From positions 21,296 through 85,295 of the forward strand of contig JAABSI010000003.1 of assembly GCA_011390455.1 (NCBI GenBank): a DNA stretch of 64,000 nt, in the 5' to 3' direction. Below the pieces are notes generated by a model, which ran no database searches, was not told the origin of the DNA, and was given only the letters and a program-made list of their open reading frames with translations. Numbering within the stretch: the first letter of the stretch is position 1; each line of letters starts with the position of its first letter. A program made the position numbers and the translations under genes. This document shows positions 38,452-46,406 of the stretch, piece after piece. The stretch is from Trueperaceae bacterium (GTDB lineage Bacteria > Deinococcota > Deinococci > Deinococcales > Trueperaceae).

Positions 38452-39705
38452 TCAGTGGAAGACGTACCCCTTGGGGACCGCGACGACGCCCTGCGGCGTG
38501 ACCGTGAAGCCGCGCGCCCGGTCGTCGTCCAGGTCGACGCCGATCTGGGTGCCCTCGGGCACGACCACGTTCTTGTCGATGATGGCGTTGCGCACCGTGC
38601 AGTGGCGCCCGATCTCGACGTTGTCGAGCAGGACGCAGTTCTCGACCAAGGTGTGCGAGTGCGTGCGCACGCGCCGCGCGAGCACCGACCGGCGCACCGT
38701 GCTGCCCGAGATGATGACGCCGCCGGCCAGGATGCTGTTGAGGGCCTGGCCGCGCCGATCGGCGTCCTCGTGGACGAACTTGGCGGGGGGCGAGAACTCG
38801 GACGACGTGCGCAGCGGCCATTCCTCGTTGTAGAGGTCGAACTCGGGCTGCACGTCGACCAGGTCCATGTTGGCGTCCCAGTAGGAGTCGAGCGTACCGA
38901 CGTCGCGCCAGTAGGTGTTCGCCCCTTCTTGGCCGGGGATCGGGTTGCGCGCGAAGTCGTACGCCATCAGCTTCGCGCCCTCGCCGAGCGCCATCGGGAG
39001 CACGTTCTTCCCGAAGTCGTGCTCGCTCTCCTTGCGCTGGGCGTCGCGCGTCAGCATCTCGACGAGCTTGGACTTGGTGAACACGTAGTTGCCCATCGAC
39101 GCCAGGCAGTGCGTCGGGCGGCCGGGGATCGGGTTGGGCTGGGCGGGCTTCTCCTGGAACTCGGTGATGCGCCAGTCGCGATCGACCTGCAGCACGCCGA
39201 AGCGGGTGCCGTCCTCGACCGGGGTGGGGTAGGCGGCGATCGTGACGTCCGCCTCGTGCTCGAGGTGGTACTCGATCATGTGCGCGATGTCCTGCTTGTA
39301 GATGTGGTCGCCCGAGAAGATCGCGACCAGGTCGGCGCCCGAGTTGTCGATCAGGTGCAGGTTCTGGTAGATCGCGTCGGCCGTGCCCCGGTACCACTCG
39401 GCGCCCAACTCCTCGTAGAGGTACATCTGCGCCGGCGCCAGGGTGATGAAGTAATCGGACAGGAAGGTGCCGAAGCGCCAGTTGCGCTGGATGTGCTCGG
39501 TCAGCGATTGCGCCTTGAACTGGGTCAGCACGTACATGCCGTAGATGCCGCTGTTGATCATGTTGTTCAGCGCGAAGTCGATGATGCGGTACTTGCTGCC
39601 GAACGGCACGGCGGGCTTCGTGCGCTTCCACGTGAGCGGGTTCAGGCGCGTGCCCTTGCCCCCGGCGAGGACCATACCGATCGTCTTGACGTTGCGGTGG
39701 TGCAT
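38452..39705 (-). CDS. glgC: Glucose-1-phosphate adenylyltransferase
   Basis: 417 residues from ATG 39705, with GGAGG 9 nt upstream. Makes ADP-glucose from ATP and glucose-1-phosphate for glycogen synthesis. The nucleotidyltransferase N-terminus has the pyrophosphorylase signature [16 protein letters not shown], the KPAVPFG Lys, [10 protein letters not shown] and EFQEKPAQP. The C-terminal left-handed beta-helix carries hexapeptide-like units ([29 protein letters not shown]). Length matches bacterial homotetrameric GlgC. No glgA or glgB is adjacent in the window. Confidence 0.97.
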   Translation of the reverse strand: MHHRNVKTIGMVLAGGKGTRLNPLTWKRTKPAVPFGSKYRIIDFALNNMINSGIYGMYVLTQFKAQSLTEHIQRNWRFGTFLSDYFITLAPAQMYLYEELGAEWYRGTADAIYQNLHLIDNSGADLVAIFSGDHIYKQDIAHMIEYHLEHEADVTIAAYPTPVEDGTRFGVLQVDRDWRITEFQEKPAQPNPIPGRPTHCLASMGNYVFTKSKLVEMLTRDAQRKESEHDFGKNVLPMALGEGAKLMAYDFARNPIPGQEGANTYWRDVGTLDSYWDANMDLVDVQPEFDLYNEEWPLRTSSEFSPPAKFVHEDADRRGQALNSILAGGVIISGSTVRRSVLARRVRTHSHTLVENCVLLDNVEIGRHCTVRNAIIDKNVVVPEGTQIGVDLDDDRARGFTVTPQGVVAVPKGYVFH

Positions 39706-39840
39706 GCGGCGCGCCTCCCTGAACGAGAACCGCCCGGCTGAGGGCGGACGTGCGCCCGCCGTCGAGGCGGTCGCGGTGCGGTGATGCGCGGCATCGTACC
39801 ACCGGCGGTCCCGGCCACCGTTTGGGGCGGGCCGGGGCCG

Positions 39841-39846
39841 TACGCT
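39841..39846 (+). promoter_or_regulatory. Leaderless -10 box (TACGCT) before the 39853 start
   Basis: TACGCT is followed by 6 nt and the GTG start codon; no ribosome binding site lies between. Spacing fits transcription starting at the initiation codon. No clear -35. Confidence 0.55.
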
Positions 39847-39852
39847 CGGTCC

Positions 39853-40374
39853 GTGGACGCCGCCCCCGAACACCTGCTCGAGTACCAGGACCACGTGCTC
39901 GCCTACCGCCTGCGGGCCCTCGTGGGGGGTCGCCTGCGTCCGAGCGGTGGCCCCCTGTCGCTCGGTCGCTACGCCACCGAACGCCTGCGGCGCCAGGCGC
40001 TGGCGCGGGAGGTCGTCGGGCGCGGCGATTACCGCGAGGCGCTGCGCGAGCTCGAGCGGATCTCGGACGCGCTGAGCTTCGGCTTCTGGCACGACCCGGG
40101 CGAGACCGTCGCGATGCTGCGGGCGGTGGTCGAGGTGGGCGGGTGCGCGGCGCTCGAGGGTCCGGAGGCCTTCGTCGAGGCGCTGTTGACGCCGCTCGAG
40201 CGCGCCCGGGCGGGCAGCGACGGCGTCCGCCTCGCGCGCTACTACCTGGGGCTGGTGCGGGCGTCGGCCGCCTACCAGGACGCCGAGGTCTTCACGCGGC
40301 TTCGGGACGAGATCGAGCGCGAGCGGGTGCGTCTGCCGCTGATCGTCGACGTGGCGGCCCACGCGGTACCGTGA
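39853..40374 (+). CDS. Hypothetical helical protein (possibly DUF309-related)
   Basis: 173 residues if GTG 39853 is used, which has a TACGCT box 6 nt upstream; an in-frame start at 39781 would add 24 residues of unlikely composition. Mostly alpha-helical: [57 protein letters not shown]. The helix arrangement and the conserved W/D/P cluster (FWHDPGE) loosely recall DUF309/TPR-type small helical proteins, but the family is not certain. It directly precedes rlmN, which starts 6 nt after its stop. Confidence 0.55.
   Translation: MDAAPEHLLEYQDHVLAYRLRALVGGRLRPSGGPLSLGRYATERLRRQALAREVVGRGDYREALRELERISDALSFGFWHDPGETVAMLRAVVEVGGCAALEGPEAFVEALLTPLERARAGSDGVRLARYYLGLVRASAAYQDAEVFTRLRDEIERERVRLPLIVDVAAHAVP
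40367..40372 (+). promoter_or_regulatory. Possible -10 box (TACCGT) before rlmN
   Basis: TACCGT overlaps the end of the upstream gene and is followed by 8 nt and the rlmN ATG. It could give a leaderless rlmN transcript in addition to read-through. Confidence 0.35.
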
Positions 40375-40380
40375 TCGGCG

Positions 40381-41457
40381 ATGGAGCCGCGCCCTAGCCT
40401 GTTCGACCTGCCGATCGACGACCTGCCCGCCCCGGAAGGGGAGGGCTACCGCCGCGCGCAGCTCGCCGAGTGGCTCTACGTCCACGGCGCGCGCTCGGTG
40501 GACGCCATGACCACGCTGCCCAAGGCTTGGCGCGCGACGCTCGACGAGGGGTTCTCGGTCTCGCCCTTCGCCGAGGTGCGGCGCTTCCCGTCCTGGGACG
40601 GCTCGGTCCGCTACCTGTTCACGCTCCACGACGGCCAGCGCACCGAGGCGGTCTACATGCCCTACGACGGCCGCAAGACCGTGTGCGTCTCGTCGATGGT
40701 CGGCTGCCCCGCGGGCTGCGCCTTCTGCGCGACCGGCGCGCTCGGCTTCGGGCGCAACCTCACGCGCGGCGAGATCGTCGCGCAGCTCCTCGCCGTCGCC
40801 TGGTTTGAAGAGTTCGCCCCGCGCGAGCTGCGCAACGTCGTGCTGATGGGCATGGGCGAGGCGCTGCTGAACTACGACGCCGCCGTCGGGGCGATCCGCA
40901 CGTGGACCGATCCGCGGGGCCTGGCGATGTCGTCGCGCCGCATCACGCTCTCGACGGTCGGGTTGCCCTCGCGCATCCGGCGCTTGGCGGGGGAGGGCTT
41001 GCCGCTCGTGCTCGCGGTGAGCTTGCATGCGCCCGACGAGGAGACCCGCAAGCGCATCATCCCCACCGCGCACGCCCACGCCTTGACCGACATCGTCGCG
41101 TCGCTGCACGACTGGCAGGCGGCCGGCGGTCGTCGGGTGACCGTGGAGTACACCATGCTCGATGGGGTCAACGACGCTCCGGCGCAGGCGGCGGCGCTGG
41201 CTCGCTTGCTCGATGGGCTCACGGTCCACGTCAACCTGATCCCGTTCAACCCGTGGCCCGGTTCGGGCTTCGCCGCCACGCCGCGGGAGCGCGTTCGTGC
41301 CTTCGAGGACGTGATCAAACGCGCCGGAGTCTCGACGTCCGTGCGCTTCTCGCGCGGTCGCGACACCGGCGGCGCGTGCGGCCAGCTCGCGCTTCGCGAA
41401 GGGGGTTCGGGGGCCGTGGGGCATCCTCCACGGCCAACGTCTTCGTCCCTGGCGTAA
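40381..41457 (+). CDS. rlmN: 23S rRNA (adenine2503-C2)-methyltransferase RlmN
   Basis: 358 residues, family length. Radical SAM cluster motif CPAGCAFC (CxxxCxxC), preceded by VCVSSMVG and followed by ATGALGF. Downstream [10 protein letters not shown], a substrate-binding [10 protein letters not shown] region and the C-terminal methyl-carrier Cys in TGGACGQL. It methylates A2503 of 23S rRNA, and in E. coli also A37 of some tRNAs. It starts 6 nt after the 39853 gene. No ribosome binding site is obvious, in keeping with a leaderless start. Confidence 0.97.
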   Translation: MEPRPSLFDLPIDDLPAPEGEGYRRAQLAEWLYVHGARSVDAMTTLPKAWRATLDEGFSVSPFAEVRRFPSWDGSVRYLFTLHDGQRTEAVYMPYDGRKTVCVSSMVGCPAGCAFCATGALGFGRNLTRGEIVAQLLAVAWFEEFAPRELRNVVLMGMGEALLNYDAAVGAIRTWTDPRGLAMSSRRITLSTVGLPSRIRRLAGEGLPLVLAVSLHAPDEETRKRIIPTAHAHALTDIVASLHDWQAAGGRRVTVEYTMLDGVNDAPAQAAALARLLDGLTVHVNLIPFNPWPGSGFAATPRERVRAFEDVIKRAGVSTSVRFSRGRDTGGACGQLALREGGSGAVGHPPRPTSSSLA

Positions 41458-41491
41458 AGTGTCGGCAACGCGTACCCCTCTGGAGGCTGGC

Positions 41492-43024
41492 ATGCACACG
41501 ACCCAACGGAAGCCGAGCACCCTGAGGTGGCTCGCGGTGCTGGTGCTCGCGGCGTTCGCCGCGGTCGCGCTCGGGACCGCCGCCGCCCAGTCCGTCGACG
41601 AACTGCGCGCCGCGGTGGCCGAACGCCCGGGCGACGCGGTCGCCTGGACCGACCTGGGCAACGCGCTCCTCGCCGACGACGACCTCGCGGGCGCCAAGGA
41701 GGCCTACCTCGAGGCCATCGCGCTCGACTACCTGGTGGGGGACGCGCACTACGGCCTCGGCCTCGCCGAGTTCGGGCGCGGCGACTTCGCGGCCGCCCTC
41801 TTCGCCTTCAACGAGGTGGCCCGGCTCTACCCGGAGCGCTTCGACGGTCACTTCAACCGCGCGGTCACGCTCGCGCGGCTGCGGCGTCCGGCCGAGGCCG
41901 CTGAGGCCTTCCGCCGCGCTCTCGACGAGGCCGCCCCCGAGGCGACCGGCGAGGACCGGCTGGCCGCCTGGACCGGCCTCGGCGGGCAGCTCGTGCTCGC
42001 CGGCGACCCGGGGGCCGCGGCCGACGCGTACGGGGAAGCGCTCGAGCTGGCGCCGGACGACACCGGCCTCGCCTACCGCCGCGGTTCCGCCCTCGTCGAC
42101 GCCGGCCGCGGGCTCGAAGCCCTGGCCGAGCTGACCGAGATCGAGGCGCGCACGAGCGATTACCGCTTCAGCGCGCTGATCGCGCGCGTCTACGTCGAGC
42201 AGGGTCAGGTCGATTACGCGCTGCGCGCGCTCGAGCGCGCCGTGCGCAAGGCGGACGCCGCCGACGACCGCGCCGGCCAGGCGGCCTCGCTCGTCGCGCT
42301 CGGCGACCTGCAGCGCGGTCTCGGCCGCGACGCCGACGCCGCCGCCTCCTTCCGCGCGGCCGCGGACGCCGATCCGGACTCGTGGCAGGCGCGCTACGCG
42401 CTCGCGCTGGCGTACCTCGAGGGCGGCCAGGCGCGTTCGGCGGTCGCCCCCCTGGAAGAAGCGGTCGCCATCGTCCCGGAGAACGGCAACGTCCGGCTGG
42501 CGCTCGCGAGCGCCTACGACCAGGTGGGTCAGGCCGGCGACGCGCTCGTCGCGGCGCGCGCCGCCCTGCCGCTCCTGACCGAACCCGACGCGATGGCGCA
42601 AGCGCGCTTCATCGCCGGCCGCTCCCTGTACCTCCAGGGCAACTTCGCGAACGCCGACACCGAGTTCACCCAGGTGGTCGAACTGCGTCCGTCGAGCGCC
42701 TCGGCGCAGCTGTGGGCCGGCCTGACCCGCTACCAACTCGGCGACCACGCCGGCGCGGTGCTCTACTACGAGCGCGCCGTCCAGCTCGACCCCAACTCGG
42801 TCGCCGCGCGCGTCAACCTCGGCGCGTCGTACCTGGCCGTCGAGCGCTACCGCGACGCGGAGGGCGTCTACCGCCTCCTGGTGCAGCAGAACCCGCGCGA
42901 CGCGGAGAGCTTCCACAACCTCGGTTGGTCGCTGTACGCGCAGCAGAACGACGAGGCCGCGCGCGAAGCGTGGGCGAGCTCCTGCCAACTCGGGTACCAG
43001 CCGGCGTGCTCCGCGCCGAGGTGA
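41492..43024 (+). CDS. Secreted tetratricopeptide-repeat protein
   Basis: 510 residues from ATG 41492, with TGGAGG upstream. Signal peptide 1-33 ([21 protein letters not shown]). About twelve TPR-type helix pairs follow: [44 protein letters not shown] and many others with the W-LG-Y-A-P TPR pattern. The mature protein is a periplasmic superhelical scaffold for protein partners. A TAAAGT box lies about 33 bp upstream. It precedes the SPOR gene by 54 bp; a role in envelope assembly fits but is not shown. Confidence 0.88.
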   Translation: MHTTQRKPSTLRWLAVLVLAAFAAVALGTAAAQSVDELRAAVAERPGDAVAWTDLGNALLADDDLAGAKEAYLEAIALDYLVGDAHYGLGLAEFGRGDFAAALFAFNEVARLYPERFDGHFNRAVTLARLRRPAEAAEAFRRALDEAAPEATGEDRLAAWTGLGGQLVLAGDPGAAADAYGEALELAPDDTGLAYRRGSALVDAGRGLEALAELTEIEARTSDYRFSALIARVYVEQGQVDYALRALERAVRKADAADDRAGQAASLVALGDLQRGLGRDADAAASFRAAADADPDSWQARYALALAYLEGGQARSAVAPLEEAVAIVPENGNVRLALASAYDQVGQAGDALVAARAALPLLTEPDAMAQARFIAGRSLYLQGNFANADTEFTQVVELRPSSASAQLWAGLTRYQLGDHAGAVLYYERAVQLDPNSVAARVNLGASYLAVERYRDAEGVYRLLVQQNPRDAESFHNLGWSLYAQQNDEAAREAWASSCQLGYQPACSAPR

Positions 43025-43066
43025 CGACGGCGGAAGTCGCGCTCACCACGGCTCACCGCATCGCGG

Positions 43067-43072
43067 TAGGCT
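43067..43072 (+). promoter_or_regulatory. Leaderless -10 box (TAGGCT) before the SPOR gene
   Basis: TAGGCT followed by GACGAC and ATG 43079; no ribosome binding site is present. No recognisable -35. Confidence 0.55.
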
Positions 43073-43078
43073 GACGAC

Positions 43079-44194
43079 ATGGACTGGCTGCGACGCAACT
43101 GGCCCGACCTCGCGATCGGTGTGGCGCTCGTCGGCGTGATCGCCGGCATCGTCGCCACGCTGGTCACCGGTGGATCGTTCTTTCCGGTCGGCCCGACGGC
43201 GGAGCCGCCGGCGGCGGTCGCTCCGGCGACGGCTGGCGGCGATGAGCCGGCGGACGACCCGGCGGCGCCGGCCGACGCGGCGGTCCCGCCGCTCGCGGAC
43301 GAGCCGAGCCCCATCGGCGCCGTGTCGGTGCTGACGCCCGACGGCGCCGAGCCCGTGGACGCGGTCGACGACGACGCGACCCCGGCCGCGGACGAGGCCC
43401 CCGCACCGTCCGGCTTGGCCGCCCCCGCGACCCCGCCGGCCGGCGAACCCGCAGCCACGCCGTCCGCCACGCCGCCGGCGACCCCGGCCGCGACCTCGTC
43501 CAGCGCCGCCGCGACCCCGGACCCGACCCCGGACCCGACCCCGGCGCCCGCCGCCCCGGCGGCCGCTCCCGCGGCCACGGGCACGCTGCCGAGCGCCTCG
43601 TCCGACGCCGAGGCGCCGTACCGGGTGTCGGTCGGTGCGTTCGGGAACGCCGACAACGCCGAACGCCTGGCCGCCGCCTTCCGCGACGCCGGCTATCCGG
43701 TCTTCACCGGCGAGCAGGGCGCCTTGACCATCGTGCTCGTCGGTCCCTACGCCGCCGAGAGCGACGCGCAGCAGGTGGCCGCCCGGATCGCCGCGGGCGA
43801 CTTCGGCATCGACCCGGTCGTCTACCGCTTCCGGCCCGATGCCCCCACGCCGGGAGCCTCGACGCCCGCGCCGGCCGCAGCCGCGACCCCGGCGACCCCG
43901 GCGACCCCGGCGACGCCGGCGGCGCAGCCGACCCCGGCCGCCGCCCCCGCCGCGGCCGCATCGCCGGCGCCGATCGAGACCGCGTCGAGCGGCCGCTCGC
44001 TCCAGGTCGGCGCCTTCGCCGATGCCGGATCCGCGCGCCCGTTGCAGGAGCGCTTGGCCACCGTCGGGTTGCGCGCCTTCGAAGTCCGCGAGGACGGCCT
44101 CACCAAGCTCCTCGTCGGTCCCTTCGACGCGGACGGGCTGGCCGCGGCGCGGGCGCGCTTGGCCGAGCTGGGCATCGAGAGCTTCCCTCGCTGA
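43079..44194 (+). CDS. Membrane-anchored double SPOR-domain protein
   Basis: 371 residues. Short cytoplasmic N-terminus, one membrane helix (about 11-30, LAIGVALVGVIAGIVATLV), a long Pro/Ala-rich linker with TPDP and TPA repeats, then SPOR domains at about 179-250 (YRVSVGAFGNADNAERLAAAF) and 307-371 (LQVGAFADAGSARPLQERL). SPOR domains bind glycan strands lacking stem peptides, usually at division sites. The stop overlaps the rex ATG by one base, so the two are cotranscribed. A TAGGCT box 6 nt before ATG 43079 suggests a leaderless start. Confidence 0.88.
   Translation: MDWLRRNWPDLAIGVALVGVIAGIVATLVTGGSFFPVGPTAEPPAAVAPATAGGDEPADDPAAPADAAVPPLADEPSPIGAVSVLTPDGAEPVDAVDDDATPAADEAPAPSGLAAPATPPAGEPAATPSATPPATPAATSSSAAATPDPTPDPTPAPAAPAAAPAATGTLPSASSDAEAPYRVSVGAFGNADNAERLAAAFRDAGYPVFTGEQGALTIVLVGPYAAESDAQQVAARIAAGDFGIDPVVYRFRPDAPTPGASTPAPAAAATPATPATPATPAAQPTPAAAPAAAASPAPIETASSGRSLQVGAFADAGSARPLQERLATVGLRAFEVREDGLTKLLVGPFDADGLAAARARLAELGIESFPR
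43513..43548 (+). repeat. 12-bp tandem repeat in the SPOR-gene linker
   Basis: Three copies of a 12-mer (GACCCCGGACCC and variants) encode Asp-Pro-Thr-Pro units in the linker. In-frame, so copy change would only alter linker length. Confidence 0.7.
43885..43920 (+). repeat. 9-bp tandem repeat in the second SPOR linker
   Basis: Three exact copies of GACCCCGGC and one variant (GACGCCGGC) encode Ala-Thr-Pro units between the SPOR domains. In-frame low-complexity DNA. Confidence 0.75.
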
Positions 44195-44847
44195 TGTCGA
44201 ATCCGGGCGTGCCGTCGGCTACGGTCGGACGGCTGGTCACCTACCTGCGGCTGCTCACCGAGCTCGAGGCGGAGGGGTCCCGCACGACGTCGTCCGACGA
44301 GTTGGCGTCGCGCGCGCACGTCTCGGCCTTCCAGGTCCGCAAGGACCTCGCCTACTTCGGGCGCTTCGGCACCCGCGGGGCGGGGTACACGGTCGCGACC
44401 CTGCGCCGCGAGCTCCGGCGCATCCTCGGCCTCACGCGCCCCTGGACCGTGGCGATCGTCGGGATGGGGCGCCTGGGCCAGGCGCTCGCCGACTACCCGA
44501 ACTTCGATCTGTACGACTTCCGCCTGCGCGCCGCGTTCGACGCCGATCCGGCCAAGGCCGGCCTCCAGGTCGGTGGGGGGCTCGTGGTCGAGCCGATGGC
44601 GGCGCTCGCGGAGCGGGTCGCCGAGTTGGGCGTCGACATGGCGTTCCTGACGGTGCCGGCACCGGCCGCGCAGAGCGCGGCGGACGCGCTCGTGGCGGCC
44701 GGCGTGCGCGGGATCTTGAACTTCGCTCCAGCCGTCCTCGACGTGCCCGACGAGGTGCACGTCGAACCGATCGACTTCCTGGCGGGCCTGAAGCGGCTCG
44801 CGTACCACATGGTCGGTCCCGACGGCGACGACGCCGCCGTCGGCTGA
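44194..44847 (+). CDS. rex: Redox-sensing transcriptional repressor Rex
   Basis: 217 residues from ATG 44194, overlapping the SPOR stop. N-terminal winged helix with the recognition segment SAFQVRKDLAYFGRFG, then a Rossmann domain with GMGRLG (NAD(H) binding, about residues 91-96) and the C-terminal domain-swapped helix. Length and motifs match Rex (Thermus/Streptomyces type), which senses the NADH/NAD+ ratio and represses respiratory and fermentative genes. I did not find an obvious Rex operator (TTGTGAANNNNTTCACAA type) upstream. Confidence 0.96.
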   Translation: MSNPGVPSATVGRLVTYLRLLTELEAEGSRTTSSDELASRAHVSAFQVRKDLAYFGRFGTRGAGYTVATLRRELRRILGLTRPWTVAIVGMGRLGQALADYPNFDLYDFRLRAAFDADPAKAGLQVGGGLVVEPMAALAERVAELGVDMAFLTVPAPAAQSAADALVAAGVRGILNFAPAVLDVPDEVHVEPIDFLAGLKRLAYHMVGPDGDDAAVG

Positions 44848-44873
44848 GCTCCGAAGGGGTACCCTGTCGCCTC

Positions 44874-45821
44874 GTGGACCCCACCGTCGTCGACCGCCTC
44901 GCCCGCTTCGAGACCCGCCTCCAGGCCGAGCTGCGCTCCGACGTCGCCTTCATCGAGGCGATCGGCGCGGACCTCGCGGGGGCCGGCGGCAAGCGCCTCC
45001 GGCCGACGCTCGCCTTTCTCGCGGCCGACCTGGTCGGCGCCGACGAGGAGCGGGCGATGCTCGTCGCCCTGGCCGTCGAGTTGCTCCACTCCGCGTCGCT
45101 GCTCCACGACGACCTGATCGACGACGCCGACACGCGGCGGGGCGGCGTCGCCGCCTTCCGGCGGTACGGCAACGTGGTGTCGGTGATGTCGGGCGATTTC
45201 ATGCTCGCTCGGGTGCTCGGGCTGCTCGCCCAGTCGGGCAGCGCCAGCTTCACGCAGCTGATGTCGGAGACGGCGGCGCGCATCTGCGAGGGCGAGGTGC
45301 TCCAGTTCCAGGCGGCGACCCTCGAGACCCACGACTTCGCGACCTACCGGAACGTGATCGAGGGCAAGACCGCGGTCCTGCTCGCGACCGCGCTCGAAGG
45401 GCCGGCGCTGCTCGCGAGCGCGCCCGAGGCGGAACGCGCCGCGCTCCGCCGCTTCGGCATGGCGTACGGCCGCGCGTTCCAGATGCAGGACGATCGGCTC
45501 GACCTGCTCGGCGACGAGGCGCGCCTCGGGAAGCCGGTCGGGGGCGACCTGCGCGAGGGCAAGGCGACCTACCCGGTGTTGGCGCTGTTCGAGGCCGGCG
45601 TCGACGAGCCGCGCGCGCTGCTGCGGCGCCACGCTCGGCAGCCGGGCGACGTCGAGCGCGTGATCGAGCTCGTGCGCGCGCACGGCGCCGACGTCCGTGC
45701 CGCCGAGGCGATCGCCGCCGAGGCGCGCGATGCGATCGCGGCGCTCGCGGTCTTCCCGCCCTCCCCGGCGCGGGCCGCGCTCGAGGGCCTGGCGCGCCGA
45801 GAACTCGAACGCACCGTCTGA
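44874..45821 (+). CDS. Polyprenyl (heptaprenyl/octaprenyl-type) diphosphate synthase
   Basis: 315 residues from GTG 44874. First aspartate-rich motif DDLIDD in LLHDDLIDDADTRRG and second DDRLD in FQMQDDRLDLLGD; GGKRLRP at the start and a small residue pattern before the first motif. It makes long-chain isoprenyl diphosphates for quinone side chains or lipid carriers; chain length cannot be set from sequence. A TACCCT box lies 8 nt before the start. It follows rex by 26 bp and may be cotranscribed. Confidence 0.92.
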   Translation: MDPTVVDRLARFETRLQAELRSDVAFIEAIGADLAGAGGKRLRPTLAFLAADLVGADEERAMLVALAVELLHSASLLHDDLIDDADTRRGGVAAFRRYGNVVSVMSGDFMLARVLGLLAQSGSASFTQLMSETAARICEGEVLQFQAATLETHDFATYRNVIEGKTAVLLATALEGPALLASAPEAERAALRRFGMAYGRAFQMQDDRLDLLGDEARLGKPVGGDLREGKATYPVLALFEAGVDEPRALLRRHARQPGDVERVIELVRAHGADVRAAEAIAAEARDAIAALAVFPPSPARAALEGLARRELERTV

Positions 45822-45852
45822 CCTACGCCGCGCCGGACCGCGGGATCGGTCC

Positions 45853-46326
45853 TCAGCCTTCGCGCAAGCGCCGCGCGTGGACCGCGTCGAAGACCAGCAA
45901 GAAGCCGCCCTGGACCAGCACGCCCAAGCCGTGGCCGAGCCCCTCCGGGGTGCGCCACAGCGCGAGGATCAGGAGCGCCGCGGCCACGTAGACGACGTCC
46001 AGGCCCGCGTTGATCCACAGCAGCCGGCGCAGGCGCCGTCGCTCGGGCGCCGCGCGCTGCGGATCCGCGACCGCGCCCCGCGCGTGCGCGCGCCGGAGCG
46101 CGATCGCGCCCGCGATCGCGATCGCCCCGTCGATCGCGCCCCACACGAGGCACTGGAGGCCGAAGGCGCGGGCCGCTGCGCCGTCCGCGAACACGACGAG
46201 CAGCGCGCCGAGCACGACGCTCGCCACCGCCCACGTCCCGAGCTGGCGGCCGATGCGGGCCGACGCGCGCCAGGGGTCGACGGGACGTCCCGCGCGCGTC
46301 GCGGCGTCGGGGGTCGGAGGGATCAT
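45853..46326 (-). CDS. Hypothetical membrane protein (DUF6992-like)
   Basis: 157 residues from ATG 46326, the start with a TACGCT box 6 nt upstream (leaderless). About four membrane helices: RIGRQLGTWAVASVVLGALLV, CLVWGAIDGAIAIAGAIAL, RLLWINAGLDVVYVAAALLIL and GLGVLVQGGFLLVFDAVHA. The pattern QxxGMxxLxxWA..N and the GAID..IA motif recall DUF6992. Function is unknown. It is convergent with the polyprenyl synthase gene. Confidence 0.7.
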   Translation of the reverse strand: MIPPTPDAATRAGRPVDPWRASARIGRQLGTWAVASVVLGALLVVFADGAAARAFGLQCLVWGAIDGAIAIAGAIALRRAHARGAVADPQRAAPERRRLRRLLWINAGLDVVYVAAALLILALWRTPEGLGHGLGVLVQGGFLLVFDAVHARRLREG

Positions 46327-46332
46327 GGGGTC

Positions 46333-46338
46333 AGCGTA
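46333..46338 (-). promoter_or_regulatory. Leaderless -10 box (TACGCT) before the 46326 start
   Basis: On the minus strand TACGCT (46338-46333) is followed by GACCCC and ATG 46326, with no ribosome binding site. Spacing of 6 nt matches leaderless genes. No clear -35. Confidence 0.6.
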
Positions 46339-46406
46339 CGCCGCGAGGCACGCGTCCGGGCACGTCGGACCGCCGGTCGCCGGCATCCGCGCTATGCTCG
46401 CCGGTG

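Noticed and set aside
43513..43920. CRISPR-like array in the SPOR gene
   Set aside because: The repeats are 9- and 12-bp in-frame units encoding Pro/Ala/Thr linkers, without spacers.
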